Of a stretch of DNA of 16,630 nt, positions 5,342 through 11,675 are shown piece by piece. This DNA is from CAMNAO01 sp045605145 (GTDB lineage: Bacteria; Bacillota; Clostridia; Oscillospirales; Oscillospiraceae), in NCBI GenBank assembly GCA_045605145.1, contig JAZUPH010000054.1:1-16630 (forward strand), read 5' to 3'. The notes beneath the pieces are model-generated. The model ran no database searches. It saw nothing but the letters and a program-made list of their open reading frames with translations, and had not been told where the DNA came from. The position numbers and the translations under genes are program-made. The stretch's first letter is position 1. Every line of letters begins with the position of its first letter.

Positions 5342-6298
5342 TCAATATTCCTCATGATACTCCAGCTGCTGCTTCACCCAATGGCTGTTGGGGTCGTGGT
5401 AGGGTGCGGGACCCTCAAACTCGCTGTCGTCTATGCTCATATCCGCGCGTATTGCGCTGTCATATACTGAGCGACCGATAAACGGAATGGGTATCCGCGC
5501 CAGCCTGAAGAGGAAGCGGGCGTGGAACTGCACCTCCGCCGCGAAGCAGTTAAAAGAGGTGCAGGCGGTATGAGTGGCCAGAATGGCGTATTTTTCAGGC
5601 ATCGTAAGCTGCTTTGGGTCGCCGATATATATCCGCTCATGATCACAGACGGTGCTGCCGGCTTTTACATTGTTGCCGTTAATGAAGTCCGGTATCCGCC
5701 GCTCCTTATTATCCGCTTCACCGGCGGTGAAGCGGGAGTACAACTGCCCATACGCCTCCGGCACGGGCAGGCTCCCGTCCCCGGCGAAAGAGGCGATGTG
5801 CTGCACATACATCTGCGCAATGAGGTAGGGGCCCTGTGCCGATGCACGGTCAAAATAGTCCTTCAGCGCCGTATGGTGCGTCTGCCCAGCGTGAGCCACA
5901 ACGCGGTTGATTTCTTGGCTGAGCGCGGATGCGCTGTCTGCCGATTGGGCGTCAAGACAGTTCAGCAGTGCATTTTCGTCAAAGGCGATAAACGACACGG
6001 TGACGCCCGGCGTGTCGCCGTCGCCCCCGTCATGCTCCTGCTCCCTGAGCTTGAAAAGGCTGTACACATGGCCGCCCTCACATTCGACGGCGTACAGATG
6101 CCAATCGTCAAAGTAAAGGCTGCACGGCTGCATGACACCCTCCGAGTCGGGAAAACCGGTGATCTGCCGCCGTGACAGGATCTCCGCCAGTGACGGTTCC
6201 GCCGCCCGGAAGCCGTCGTCGGTGCAGCACAGCTCATCGCCGCTTATGCAGCCCATTGTTATAAGCGCGGTGAAAAGGTGGGGCGTGTTGTGCTTCAT
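5342..6298 (-). CDS. Hypothetical protein, 318 residues
   Basis: I do not recognise this protein. No clear signal peptide, transmembrane segment or catalytic motif is visible. The N-terminus (MKHNTPHLFTALITMGCISG) resembles a start-of-domain helix. The centre is acidic with a DGGDGDTPG linker-like stretch near residues 90-98. The C-terminal third contains MPEKYAILATHTACTSFNCFAAE (with two cysteines) followed by an Arg/Phe-rich segment and an acidic tail. The ATG at 6298 has AAGGAG upstream but at about 13 bases, longer than ideal. No promoter is obvious directly upstream; transcription probably reads through from the YegP-like gene past the hairpin at 6341-6370. The coding frame is supported by length and the terminator immediately after the stop. 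Confidence 0.8.
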   Translation of the reverse strand: MKHNTPHLFTALITMGCISGDELCCTDDGFRAAEPSLAEILSRRQITGFPDSEGVMQPCSLYFDDWHLYAVECEGGHVYSLFKLREQEHDGGDGDTPGVTVSFIAFDENALLNCLDAQSADSASALSQEINRVVAHAGQTHHTALKDYFDRASAQGPYLIAQMYVQHIASFAGDGSLPVPEAYGQLYSRFTAGEADNKERRIPDFINGNNVKAGSTVCDHERIYIGDPKQLTMPEKYAILATHTACTSFNCFAAEVQFHARFLFRLARIPIPFIGRSVYDSAIRADMSIDDSEFEGPAPYHDPNSHWVKQQLEYHEEY

Positions 6299-6340
6299 AG
6301 GTGGTGCAATGCTCCTTCGCTGCGGACTTAAAGTGCAAAA

Positions 6341-6370
6341 CAGGCGCCCGCCGAACTGTGCGGGCGCCTG
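6341..6370 (-). terminator. Strong hairpin terminator between the YegP-like gene and the next gene
   Basis: CAGGCGCCCGC pairs perfectly with GCGGGCGCCTG around an eight-base loop, followed on the minus strand by TTTTGC. It lies 14 bases after the YegP-like stop. The short T-run suggests partial readthrough into the downstream gene. Confidence 0.8.
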
Positions 6371-6384
6371 ATGATATGCGGTGC

Positions 6385-6753
6385 TTACTCGGCCTTTACG
6401 ATCTCGGCCTCGGGTGCGTTCTTCTTAACGCTCTCAATGCCATTGATTGCGCCGGCCTTGGACTTATAGCCCTCGCTGACGGCGATGACCTGACCGTTGG
6501 TGGCCTTCAGACGGAAGCGGAACTCACCGGCCTTGTCCTCGTACAGCTCAAACTTGGGGTGCTTTACAGCCTCGTAACCTTCAACAGTCTGATCCTCGAT
6601 GCCGCCGACGCAGTTGTTCTTAACACTGTCGATGCCGTTCAGGCAAGCGTCCTCAGTGGTGTAAACCTCGGAGGTGGCGATGACTTCACCGTTGGAAGCC
6701 TTCAGATCGAACTTGATGCCGGTTGCGGTCTCTTTAACTACGAACTTACCCAT
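6385..6753 (-). CDS. YegP-like protein with two DUF1508 repeats
   Basis: The start at 6753 is chosen over an in-frame ATG 30 bases upstream because GGGAGG lies seven bases ahead of it. The 122-residue protein consists of two tandem DUF1508 (YegP) units: KFVVKETATGIKFDLKASNG...SVKNN at about 3-46, and KFELYEDKAGEFRFRLKATN...SVKKN in the second half. Each ends with the family-typical GI(D/E)SVK motif. DUF1508 proteins are small, soluble and often abundant, and their function is not established. The gene has its own near-consensus promoter, divergent from the thioesterase gene. The protein ends in a short Glu/Ala tail (APEAEIVKAE). Confidence 0.93.
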   Translation of the reverse strand: MGKFVVKETATGIKFDLKASNGEVIATSEVYTTEDACLNGIDSVKNNCVGGIEDQTVEGYEAVKHPKFELYEDKAGEFRFRLKATNGQVIAVSEGYKSKAGAINGIESVKKNAPEAEIVKAE

Positions 6754-6821
6754 TACAGAATCCTCCCGATTAATTTTAAGCATAATGTTTACGGATGCGC
6801 GTGACCCGTACTCGTACCTGG

Positions 6822-6851
6822 ATTATAACATAATGGGAGCATAATTGTGAA
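6822..6851 (-). promoter_or_regulatory. Promoter of the YegP-like gene
   Basis: TTCACA (6851-6846) and a perfect TATAAT (6827-6822) on the minus strand, spaced by 18 bp. The leader to the start codon is about 60 bases. Confidence 0.75.
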
Positions 6852-6892
6852 TAGCAAAATCAAATTTGCGGAAAATATCGGCGAATTTTCTG

Positions 6893-6921
6893 TTTACTGT
6901 CCGCTCTGCCGGTGCTATACT
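6893..6921 (+). promoter_or_regulatory. Promoter of the thioesterase gene
   Basis: TTTACT (6893-6898), 17-bp spacer, and TATACT (6916-6921) preceded by TGC, an extended -10. It is divergent from the YegP-like promoter and about 50 bases from the start codon. Confidence 0.65.
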
Positions 6922-6972
6922 GGCGGAAAAGACAGCGCCGCACATAGGGCGCAGGCATCCCGGGAGGTAAGT

Positions 6973-7386
6973 ATGGACGACATGACAAAAAGAGCGGCAG
7001 AGCATTTTGCCGGCGATATATACGCCACCGAGACCACGGGCATCGTTCTTGAGGAGGCGCGGGACGACTATGCCCGCTGCAGACTTGATATAAAACCCCA
7101 CCACCGCAACGCCATGGGGCAGGTGATGGGCGGTGCGCTGTTCACTCTTGCGGATTTCACCTTCGCCGTGGCAGCCAACGGCGCCGATTTGGTCACGCCC
7201 ACCGTCACCCTTTCCGGCAGCGTGGAGTATCTGCGCACAGTCAAAGGCGACAGCGTCACGGCAGAGACCGTCTGCCTTAAATCTGGCCGCGGCACCTGCG
7301 TGATGGAGGTGCTTGTCCGGGATGAGACGGGCGCCCTTGTGACAAAGGTGACTTTTACCGGCTACCGCATGCCGCCCAGGGCGTGA
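6973..7386 (+). CDS. PaaI-family hotdog thioesterase
   Basis: The start at 6973 follows GGGAGGT at good spacing and lies downstream of a promoter at 6893-6921, which excludes the longer upstream frame extension. The 137-residue protein has the hotdog signature HRNAMGQVMGGALFTLADF (44-62), in which the usual HGG is MGG, while the acidic Asp61 of the helix is kept. The later part, TVTLSGSVEYLRTVKGDSV, is the strand that lines the CoA site in this family. PaaI-type enzymes hydrolyse acyl- or aryl-CoA thioesters in the cytosol as dimers or tetramers. The substrate cannot be read from sequence. The gene is monocistronic, ending at a strong terminator. Confidence 0.92.
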   Translation: MDDMTKRAAEHFAGDIYATETTGIVLEEARDDYARCRLDIKPHHRNAMGQVMGGALFTLADFTFAVAANGADLVTPTVTLSGSVEYLRTVKGDSVTAETVCLKSGRGTCVMEVLVRDETGALVTKVTFTGYRMPPRA

Positions 7387-7417
7387 TGAATCCGCCGCAG
7401 AGGATGAGTGGAAATAC

Positions 7418-7451
7418 ACAGCAGGTGCGTTATTTCGCACCTGCTGTTTTT
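7418..7451 (+). terminator. Terminator of the thioesterase gene
   Basis: ACAGCAGGTGCG pairs perfectly with CGCACCTGCTGT around a six-base loop and runs into five T. It may also act on the convergent esterase operon, though the minus-strand tail is not T-rich. Confidence 0.9.
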
Positions 7452-7477
7452 GTTATCATTTTGCGCTCACTGCGCTC

Positions 7478-8254
7478 TCATTTGCCTGCGGCGTGGCGCA
7501 GTGCCTTCTCAAGCTGACTGTTGCAGAAGAACCAGTCTCCGTTTGCGCCGCCGGAGGAATCGTCCAGGCGCGCTCCACTGGCGTCCACGGCCTCAAAGCT
7601 CACTTCGTAGCCGTAGCCGCTCAGCTCGTCCCGAACCTCAAGATTGCGCGTGTAGGTCTTGTCGCCGGTCATGCAGCTCATATGTATCTTCGGCAGGGGG
7701 TTGCCGCCGGCGGCATACTGCCCGGCATACCACATCAGATTATCCTGACTGACGGCAAATTCCTCCGGCGTGCCGTAACCGCTGCCGGTGGGGAAGCTGT
7801 GCGCCTTGCCGCTGCGTACGCCGGCCAGGAACCCGTCATCGAAGGAGACGGTGTACACGCCGCCGAAGCGCTCGGGGTGGTTCAGGGCGAACTTTATCGC
7901 ACCAAATGCACCGCGGGCAAAGCCGAACAGCAGATTGTCCTCGGGTGCTTTGGACAGTATGGGCAAAAAGTCATGGACATAGTCCCAGAGATTATCAAAA
8001 TAGGTCTGCCACTGGCTTGTGTTGATGCCGTCGTTGTAGCGGCCGTTGCCCATGGTGGGACAGATAAGGGCAAAGCCGTACATGCTGGCAAACAACTCCG
8101 CCTGGGTGAAAGACACCCAGTCGCTTGAGGTGTCGAACTTATCGTGCAGCAGCCACATTACCCGACCCTTTTCGGGACGGTATTTGCGCCAGCCCTCGGG
8201 CAGAATGATATCAAGTGTGACGGAAGTGCCGCCGGTCATCATCTCAATCCGCAT
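7478..8254 (-). CDS. Esterase-family alpha/beta-hydrolase homologue lacking catalytic residues (pseudoenzyme)
   Basis: The start at 8254 follows GAGGAGGGCG and overlaps the upstream esterase stop by 11 bases, so the two are coupled. The 258-residue protein has the fold of the putative-esterase family and lines up with its neighbour: LLHDKFDTSSDW (35-46) with LLHGAGGDFNDW, EDNLLFGFARGAFGAIKFALNHPERF (105-130) with EDNFIAGLSYGGYLAYRIALNNPEKY, and GGANGDWFF (235-243) with GTHNFDFW. In each case the catalytic element is gone: the HGxGG oxyanion motif is HDKFD, the nucleophile Ser is Ala113, and the histidine position is Ala237. Only the Asp region (TGD, Asp198) remains. The reading frame is intact and uniformly coding, so it seems kept as a non-enzymatic partner, binding protein or regulator. 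No signal peptide is seen. Confidence 0.9.
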   Translation of the reverse strand: MRIEMMTGGTSVTLDIILPEGWRKYRPEKGRVMWLLHDKFDTSSDWVSFTQAELFASMYGFALICPTMGNGRYNDGINTSQWQTYFDNLWDYVHDFLPILSKAPEDNLLFGFARGAFGAIKFALNHPERFGGVYTVSFDDGFLAGVRSGKAHSFPTGSGYGTPEEFAVSQDNLMWYAGQYAAGGNPLPKIHMSCMTGDKTYTRNLEVRDELSGYGYEVSFEAVDASGARLDDSSGGANGDWFFCNSQLEKALRHAAGK

Positions 8255-9092
8255 AAAAACGCCCTCCTCTCGGGATGACAATATCTTTGGACGGGTACAC
8301 GAAATCGCGCTTGAGCGGCAGCCACTCAAGGTACTTTTTAAACGCCTTGTCCCAGAAATCAAAGTTGTGCGTGCCCTCGCACTGGAACCATGTATGGTCC
8401 AGACCCAGCGCCTCAAAATGTGCTTTGGCGGTCTGGTTATACTGCCATGTGAAGTCCTCCGTTCCGCAGGCCTGGAACATTCTGGGCATCACTGCGCCCT
8501 CCGCCTTCAGCTTTGCCGCCAGGCCGAGAACATCAAGGTCGGTGCCGGGGATGCTGTCCGGGTCGGGGTAATGAATACTGCCGTTATGCATCTGACGAAT
8601 GTCAGCCGCCACGTCCAGGGGGCTTGCAAAACTGCCCACGCAGGCGTACTTTTCCGGATTGTTCAGGGCGATCCTGTAGGCCAGATAGCCGCCGTATGAC
8701 AGGCCGGCGATAAAGTTATCCTCCGGCGCGGGGGAGGCGGGGAACATGGACCAGATGAACTCAGGCAGCTCCATTGAAATGCACTTGTAGAAATCGCCCA
8801 GCTCAATGTGGCGGCTGACAAAGTCCTGAATGGTGGGCATGACCACGATGACTTTTGCGGCCTCACAGGCGCGCATTATCATGGAATTGAGCGCCCAGTC
8901 GTTGAAATCGCCGCCTGCGCCGTGCAGCAGCCAGATCACCTGATACTTTGCACCCTCCGGCATGGGGGTGTAGCCGTTGTCCTGCATCGGAACGACCTTG
9001 TGCCCTGCGTTTGGTGCCTTCCCGGGATAGAACACTGCGATGTCCTTGCGCCCGACCCAGTCGGAGCGGTAGTTGATCCTTACATATGGCAT
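8244..9092 (-). CDS. Esterase family protein (alpha/beta hydrolase), catalytically intact
   Basis: The 282-residue cytosolic protein belongs to the putative-esterase family (esterase D / feruloyl-esterase-like). The oxyanion motif HGAGG lies at 57-61, the nucleophile elbow GLSYGG puts Ser132 in GxSxG, an acidic residue is at Asp213 (CGTEDFTW), and the catalytic His242 is in GTHNFDFW. These enzymes cleave short acyl or aryl esters; many gut members remove acetyl or feruloyl groups from plant glycans or their fragments, but the substrate cannot be read here. It is the first gene of a two-gene operon with a consensus promoter, and its stop overlaps the start of an inactive paralogue. The start at 9092 has GAGGCG about nine bases upstream. 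Confidence 0.93.
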   Translation of the reverse strand: MPYVRINYRSDWVGRKDIAVFYPGKAPNAGHKVVPMQDNGYTPMPEGAKYQVIWLLHGAGGDFNDWALNSMIMRACEAAKVIVVMPTIQDFVSRHIELGDFYKCISMELPEFIWSMFPASPAPEDNFIAGLSYGGYLAYRIALNNPEKYACVGSFASPLDVAADIRQMHNGSIHYPDPDSIPGTDLDVLGLAAKLKAEGAVMPRMFQACGTEDFTWQYNQTAKAHFEALGLDHTWFQCEGTHNFDFWDKAFKKYLEWLPLKRDFVYPSKDIVIPRGGRFYAD

Positions 9093-9128
9093 ATAGAGCG
9101 TCGCCTCGCTTTCGATAATTATATATGT

Positions 9129-9157
9129 ATTATAAACGGAGGCAGCACCCGTGTCAA
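9129..9157 (-). promoter_or_regulatory. Consensus promoter of the esterase operon
   Basis: A perfect TTGACA (9157-9152), 17-bp spacer and perfect TATAAT (9134-9129) on the minus strand. A second TATAAT lies at 9123-9118. This is the strongest promoter sequence in the window. Confidence 0.85.
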
Positions 9158-9199
9158 TGAAGCGCTTCGTGTATCGGTATGGGTTACTGCGCCGGAATC

Positions 9200-9228
9200 T
9201 TGCGGCAGTGGGGTGACTGTGCTAAACT
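9200..9228 (+). promoter_or_regulatory. Promoter of the APH(3')-like gene
   Basis: TTGCGG (9200-9205), 17-bp spacer, then TAAACT (9223-9228) with TGC directly before it (extended -10). TATAAA at 9230 is an alternative -10 without a matching -35. Confidence 0.5.
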
Positions 9229-9262
9229 GTATAAAAGCAGAATGGATTTTTGGGAGAGAACT

Positions 9263-10048
9263 ATGGAGCGGAAAGCGATTGTACCGGATTTTGACAGTAT
9301 CCCAAGGGAATTTCATACGCTGATCAAGGGTGCAACTGTGTACGACAGCAGTTGCTCAAATGAGGCGCGGGTGCTGTTTATTGACAAAGACGGCGGATAC
9401 TACCTTAAATCCGCATCCGCCGGGTCTCTTAAAAGTGAGGCAGAGATGACCCGCTGGTTTGCAGCCCGTGGACTTGCTGCGCAGGTCATTGACTATGTAA
9501 GCGGTGATGCCGATTGGTTTCTCACACGGTGCGTGCCCGGTGAGGATTGCATCCACCCTCTGTATCTTGCTCAGCCTCAGCGGCTGTGCGACACGCTGGC
9601 GGAGATTCTGGTGCGGCTGCATGATACTGACAGTTTTGCCTGCCCTGCGCCTGACAGAACGGTGGAATACATCGCATCGGCGCGCAGCGGATGGGAAGCG
9701 GGGCTGTTCCATGCGACACGGCTGCCCGGCGGCAGCGGCATAAGCTCCGCAGATGAGGCATGGCGGCTGATTGAGGAGAACGCACCTTATCTGAAAACTG
9801 ACACCCTTATCCACGGCGACTACTGCCTGCCTAACATCATCCTGGATAAGTGGCAGCTGGGCGGCCTTATCGACCTCGGTCAGAGCGGGGTGGGGGACAG
9901 GCATATTGATCTGTACTGGTGCCTGTGGTCGCTGCACTACAATTTAAAGACCGACAAATACACCGACCGTTTTCTTGATGCATACGGCCGCGGCCGGTTT
10001 GAGCCGGAAATGCTGCGGGTAATCGCGGCTTTTGAAGCCTTTGCTTAA
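9263..10048 (+). CDS. APH(3')-family aminoglycoside phosphotransferase-like kinase
   Basis: The start at 9263 has GGGAGAG just upstream; the frame is open further but those codons do not look conserved. The 261-residue length matches APH(3') enzymes. Kinase features are intact: the ATP-binding lysine in YYLKS (Lys49), the catalytic loop HGDYCLPN (184-191) with Asp186 and Asn191, and the metal-binding IDLGQSG with Asp204, followed by DRHIDLYWCLWSL typical of the family. Members transfer phosphate from ATP to the 3'-hydroxyl of kanamycin- or neomycin-like drugs. Chromosomal relatives in commensals may act on other substrates, and resistance cannot be concluded from sequence alone. No mobile element flanks the gene. 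It is monocistronic, facing a convergent deformylase gene. Confidence 0.9.
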   Translation: MERKAIVPDFDSIPREFHTLIKGATVYDSSCSNEARVLFIDKDGGYYLKSASAGSLKSEAEMTRWFAARGLAAQVIDYVSGDADWFLTRCVPGEDCIHPLYLAQPQRLCDTLAEILVRLHDTDSFACPAPDRTVEYIASARSGWEAGLFHATRLPGGSGISSADEAWRLIEENAPYLKTDTLIHGDYCLPNIILDKWQLGGLIDLGQSGVGDRHIDLYWCLWSLHYNLKTDKYTDRFLDAYGRGRFEPEMLRVIAAFEAFA

Positions 10049-10065
10049 ACAGAATATGGAACAGT

Positions 10066-10107
10066 ACAGCGCCGGGACATCGGAATTATCCGTTTTCCCG
10101 GCGCTGT
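10066..10107. terminator. Hairpin between the convergent APH-like and deformylase genes
   Basis: ACAGCGCCGGGA (10066-10077) pairs perfectly with TCCCGGCGCTGT (10096-10107). The loop itself contains a nested hairpin, CGGA-ATTA-TCCG (10081-10092). There is no T-run on either side, so termination may be inefficient or the element may have another role. Confidence 0.5.
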
Positions 10108-10119
10108 CTGCGTCATATG

Positions 10120-10530
10120 TCATATTATGATACCGCTCAGATGGTCTATCTCGTGCTGAATTATCTGCGCCGTCCAGCCGTCAAAACTCTGCCTGCGGCG
10201 CTTCATAGTCATATCCTGATACTCCACCTCAATATGCTCGTACCGCTGGGCTTTGCGCAGACCGACAAGGGACAGGCATCCTTCCTCAGCCTCGTATTGA
10301 CCGCTTCGAGTGCTTATAACGGGGTTGAGCATAACAAGCTGCATCGGCCCGATGCTCACGGCGATTATGCTTTTGTTTACGCCTATCATGTTCGCCGCCA
10401 TGCCGACGCAGCGGTCGCTGTTGGCGCGCAGGGTGTCCAGTAAATCCCGGGCGGTGCCCAGGTCGGCCTTTGTCGCCGGTTCGGCCCTGCGGCTGAGGAA
10501 CATTACATCGCGGCAGATGGGTTTAATCAT
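10120..10530 (-). CDS. def: Peptide deformylase family protein (clostridial small type)
   Basis: Peptide deformylase removes the formyl group from the N-terminal Met of nascent proteins. The 136-residue protein starts at 10530, preceded by AGAGG. Motif 2, EEGCLSL, places metal ligand Cys85; motif 3, QHEIDHLSG, gives His126, Glu127 and His130. Motif 1 is divergent: canonical GxGxAAxQ reads CVGMAANM (41-48), with Met where the backbone-contacting Gln normally sits. From memory this variant recurs in clostridial deformylases, so it is probably a subfamily trait rather than decay, but activity may differ from the housekeeping enzyme. The protein is shorter than the usual 150-190 residues because it lacks the C-terminal extension. 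It has its own promoter. Confidence 0.88.
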   Translation of the reverse strand: MIKPICRDVMFLSRRAEPATKADLGTARDLLDTLRANSDRCVGMAANMIGVNKSIIAVSIGPMQLVMLNPVISTRSGQYEAEEGCLSLVGLRKAQRYEHIEVEYQDMTMKRRRQSFDGWTAQIIQHEIDHLSGIII

Positions 10531-10594
10531 GGCGTAACCTCTTTTCATACTTCCTGCCGATCGCGGCAAGACCATGGGTGTGATTATACAACTG

Positions 10595-10623
10595 ATGATA
10601 CCTGCCTCCGTCTGCCCTGTCAA
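10595..10623 (-). promoter_or_regulatory. Promoter of the deformylase gene
   Basis: A perfect TTGACA (10623-10618), 17-bp spacer and TATCAT (10600-10595) on the minus strand. A TATAAT at 10588-10583 could also serve as -10. The predicted leader is about 60 bases. Confidence 0.75.
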
Positions 10624-10660
10624 TAGCCGTATTCCAAACCACGGTAGGCCGCCCTGTGTA

Positions 10661-11500
10661 TCAGTATGAGTAGAACTTGTGCCCGCCGATAGTCACCAGA
10701 TATGTAAGCCCTGCCGTATAGCCGGGACAGCTGTTGAAGAACAGACAGTCGTCACCCACGATGTCTGCCCCGTCCAGTGCAAGACGGGCGGCGAGGTAGC
10801 ACTCGTCGTTGGCGTCGTTCCATATTGCGCCGCTGTCCACAGTGGAGAATTGGTAGGGCTGGAACAGTACGCCCGTCACGCTGTCCGGATAGTAGGGTGA
10901 TGCCATGCGATTCAGCACCACCTGCGCCACGGCGATCTGCCCCTCGAGACATTCGCCCCGCGCCTCGGCCCAGACCACGCGGGCCAGCCACAAAAGCAGA
11001 TGGGGATCATGTTCCACCCATTCGCGGCCGTTAGAGCTGGGCGTGAGATAGAGAGTACCGCTGTCCTGCGACCATGTGCTGTCCAGAGCCAGTGCGCCGC
11101 ACAGCGCGTCCAGGGGAATAAGAAGCTCGTCTAAGTCCACCACGGGACTTTTGCCCAGCCATATGTAATGGTCATCAACACACAGGTATTTTTTCCGCGG
11201 GTCGGCGGTAACACTGTGCACCCCGTCTGACACGGTGACGGCCCCGTCATCGCTGCAATCTATATCGGTAAAACCCGCAGCCATGGATATGCAGACAAAG
11301 GGCAGCAGTATCTCGCCCCCGGATACCAGAACCATTCCCGGCTGGCAGGCGTCCAAACCGTTCAGGCTGACCGCTGATACATAAGTTATCTGCTCTGCGG
11401 GCAGCGCGTCATCGTGCCCGCTGTCTGCTTCGGCTGCCAACGGCGATGCGCCCAGCGGCAGCATAAGTGCCGCCAGAAGGACGGCAATGGCTTTTGTCAT
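10661..11500 (-). CDS. Secreted SleB-like cell wall hydrolase with copper amine oxidase-like N-terminal domain
   Basis: The start at 11500 follows GGAGGAAAAC. The 279-residue protein has a signal peptide (MTKAIAVLLAALMLPLGAS, cleavage likely near AAEA at 22-25). Residues about 55-153 look like a copper amine oxidase-like N-terminal domain (ILLPF, LLIPLDAL, then YLTP), which in Firmicutes usually serves cell-wall or protein binding. The catalytic Hydrolase_2/SleB domain follows: LARVVWAEARGECLEGQIA (172-190) with Glu179 in the AEARGE motif, VAQVVLNRM, FQPYQFS, and the closing GGHKFYSY. SleB-type enzymes cleave peptidoglycan, in spore-formers the cortex at germination, but vegetative roles are also known. 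It therefore hints at, but does not prove, sporulation. It is divergent from the M3 peptidase gene. Confidence 0.92.
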   Translation of the reverse strand: MTKAIAVLLAALMLPLGASPLAAEADSGHDDALPAEQITYVSAVSLNGLDACQPGMVLVSGGEILLPFVCISMAAGFTDIDCSDDGAVTVSDGVHSVTADPRKKYLCVDDHYIWLGKSPVVDLDELLIPLDALCGALALDSTWSQDSGTLYLTPSSNGREWVEHDPHLLLWLARVVWAEARGECLEGQIAVAQVVLNRMASPYYPDSVTGVLFQPYQFSTVDSGAIWNDANDECYLAARLALDGADIVGDDCLFFNSCPGYTAGLTYLVTIGGHKFYSY

Positions 11501-11603
11501 GTTTTCCTCCGATGTGGTGATTTTTGGATATATCTATCGTCGGAAACCATTTTACGTCGGAGGATCTGCAAAGCCTGTCGAAACAGGAAATGTCGCCAAA
11601 AGA

Positions 11604-11632
11604 TTGCAGAAAATGATGAATCGTGATACAAT
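11604..11632 (+). promoter_or_regulatory. Promoter of the M3 peptidase operon
   Basis: TTGCAG (11604-11609), 17-bp spacer, TACAAT (11627-11632) with TGA before it (extended -10), about 45 bases ahead of the start codon. Upstream, between the divergent genes, lie two CCGACG repeats (read on the minus strand) and a small hairpin CCTGT-CGAA-ACAGG at 11575-11588. Confidence 0.6.
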
Positions 11633-11675
11633 ACTTTGTACTATAGCTTTTGGCTTCTGCCGGAAAGGAAATACA

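Noticed and set aside
5522..6175. A 217-codon open frame on the plus strand
   Set aside because: Lies opposite the 318-residue minus-strand gene, which has a terminator just after its stop. The plus frame has no start signal.
10661..11500. SleB-like gene taken as proof of sporulation
   Set aside because: Hydrolase_2 domains also occur in vegetative wall enzymes and in non-spore-formers; no other spore gene is in the window.
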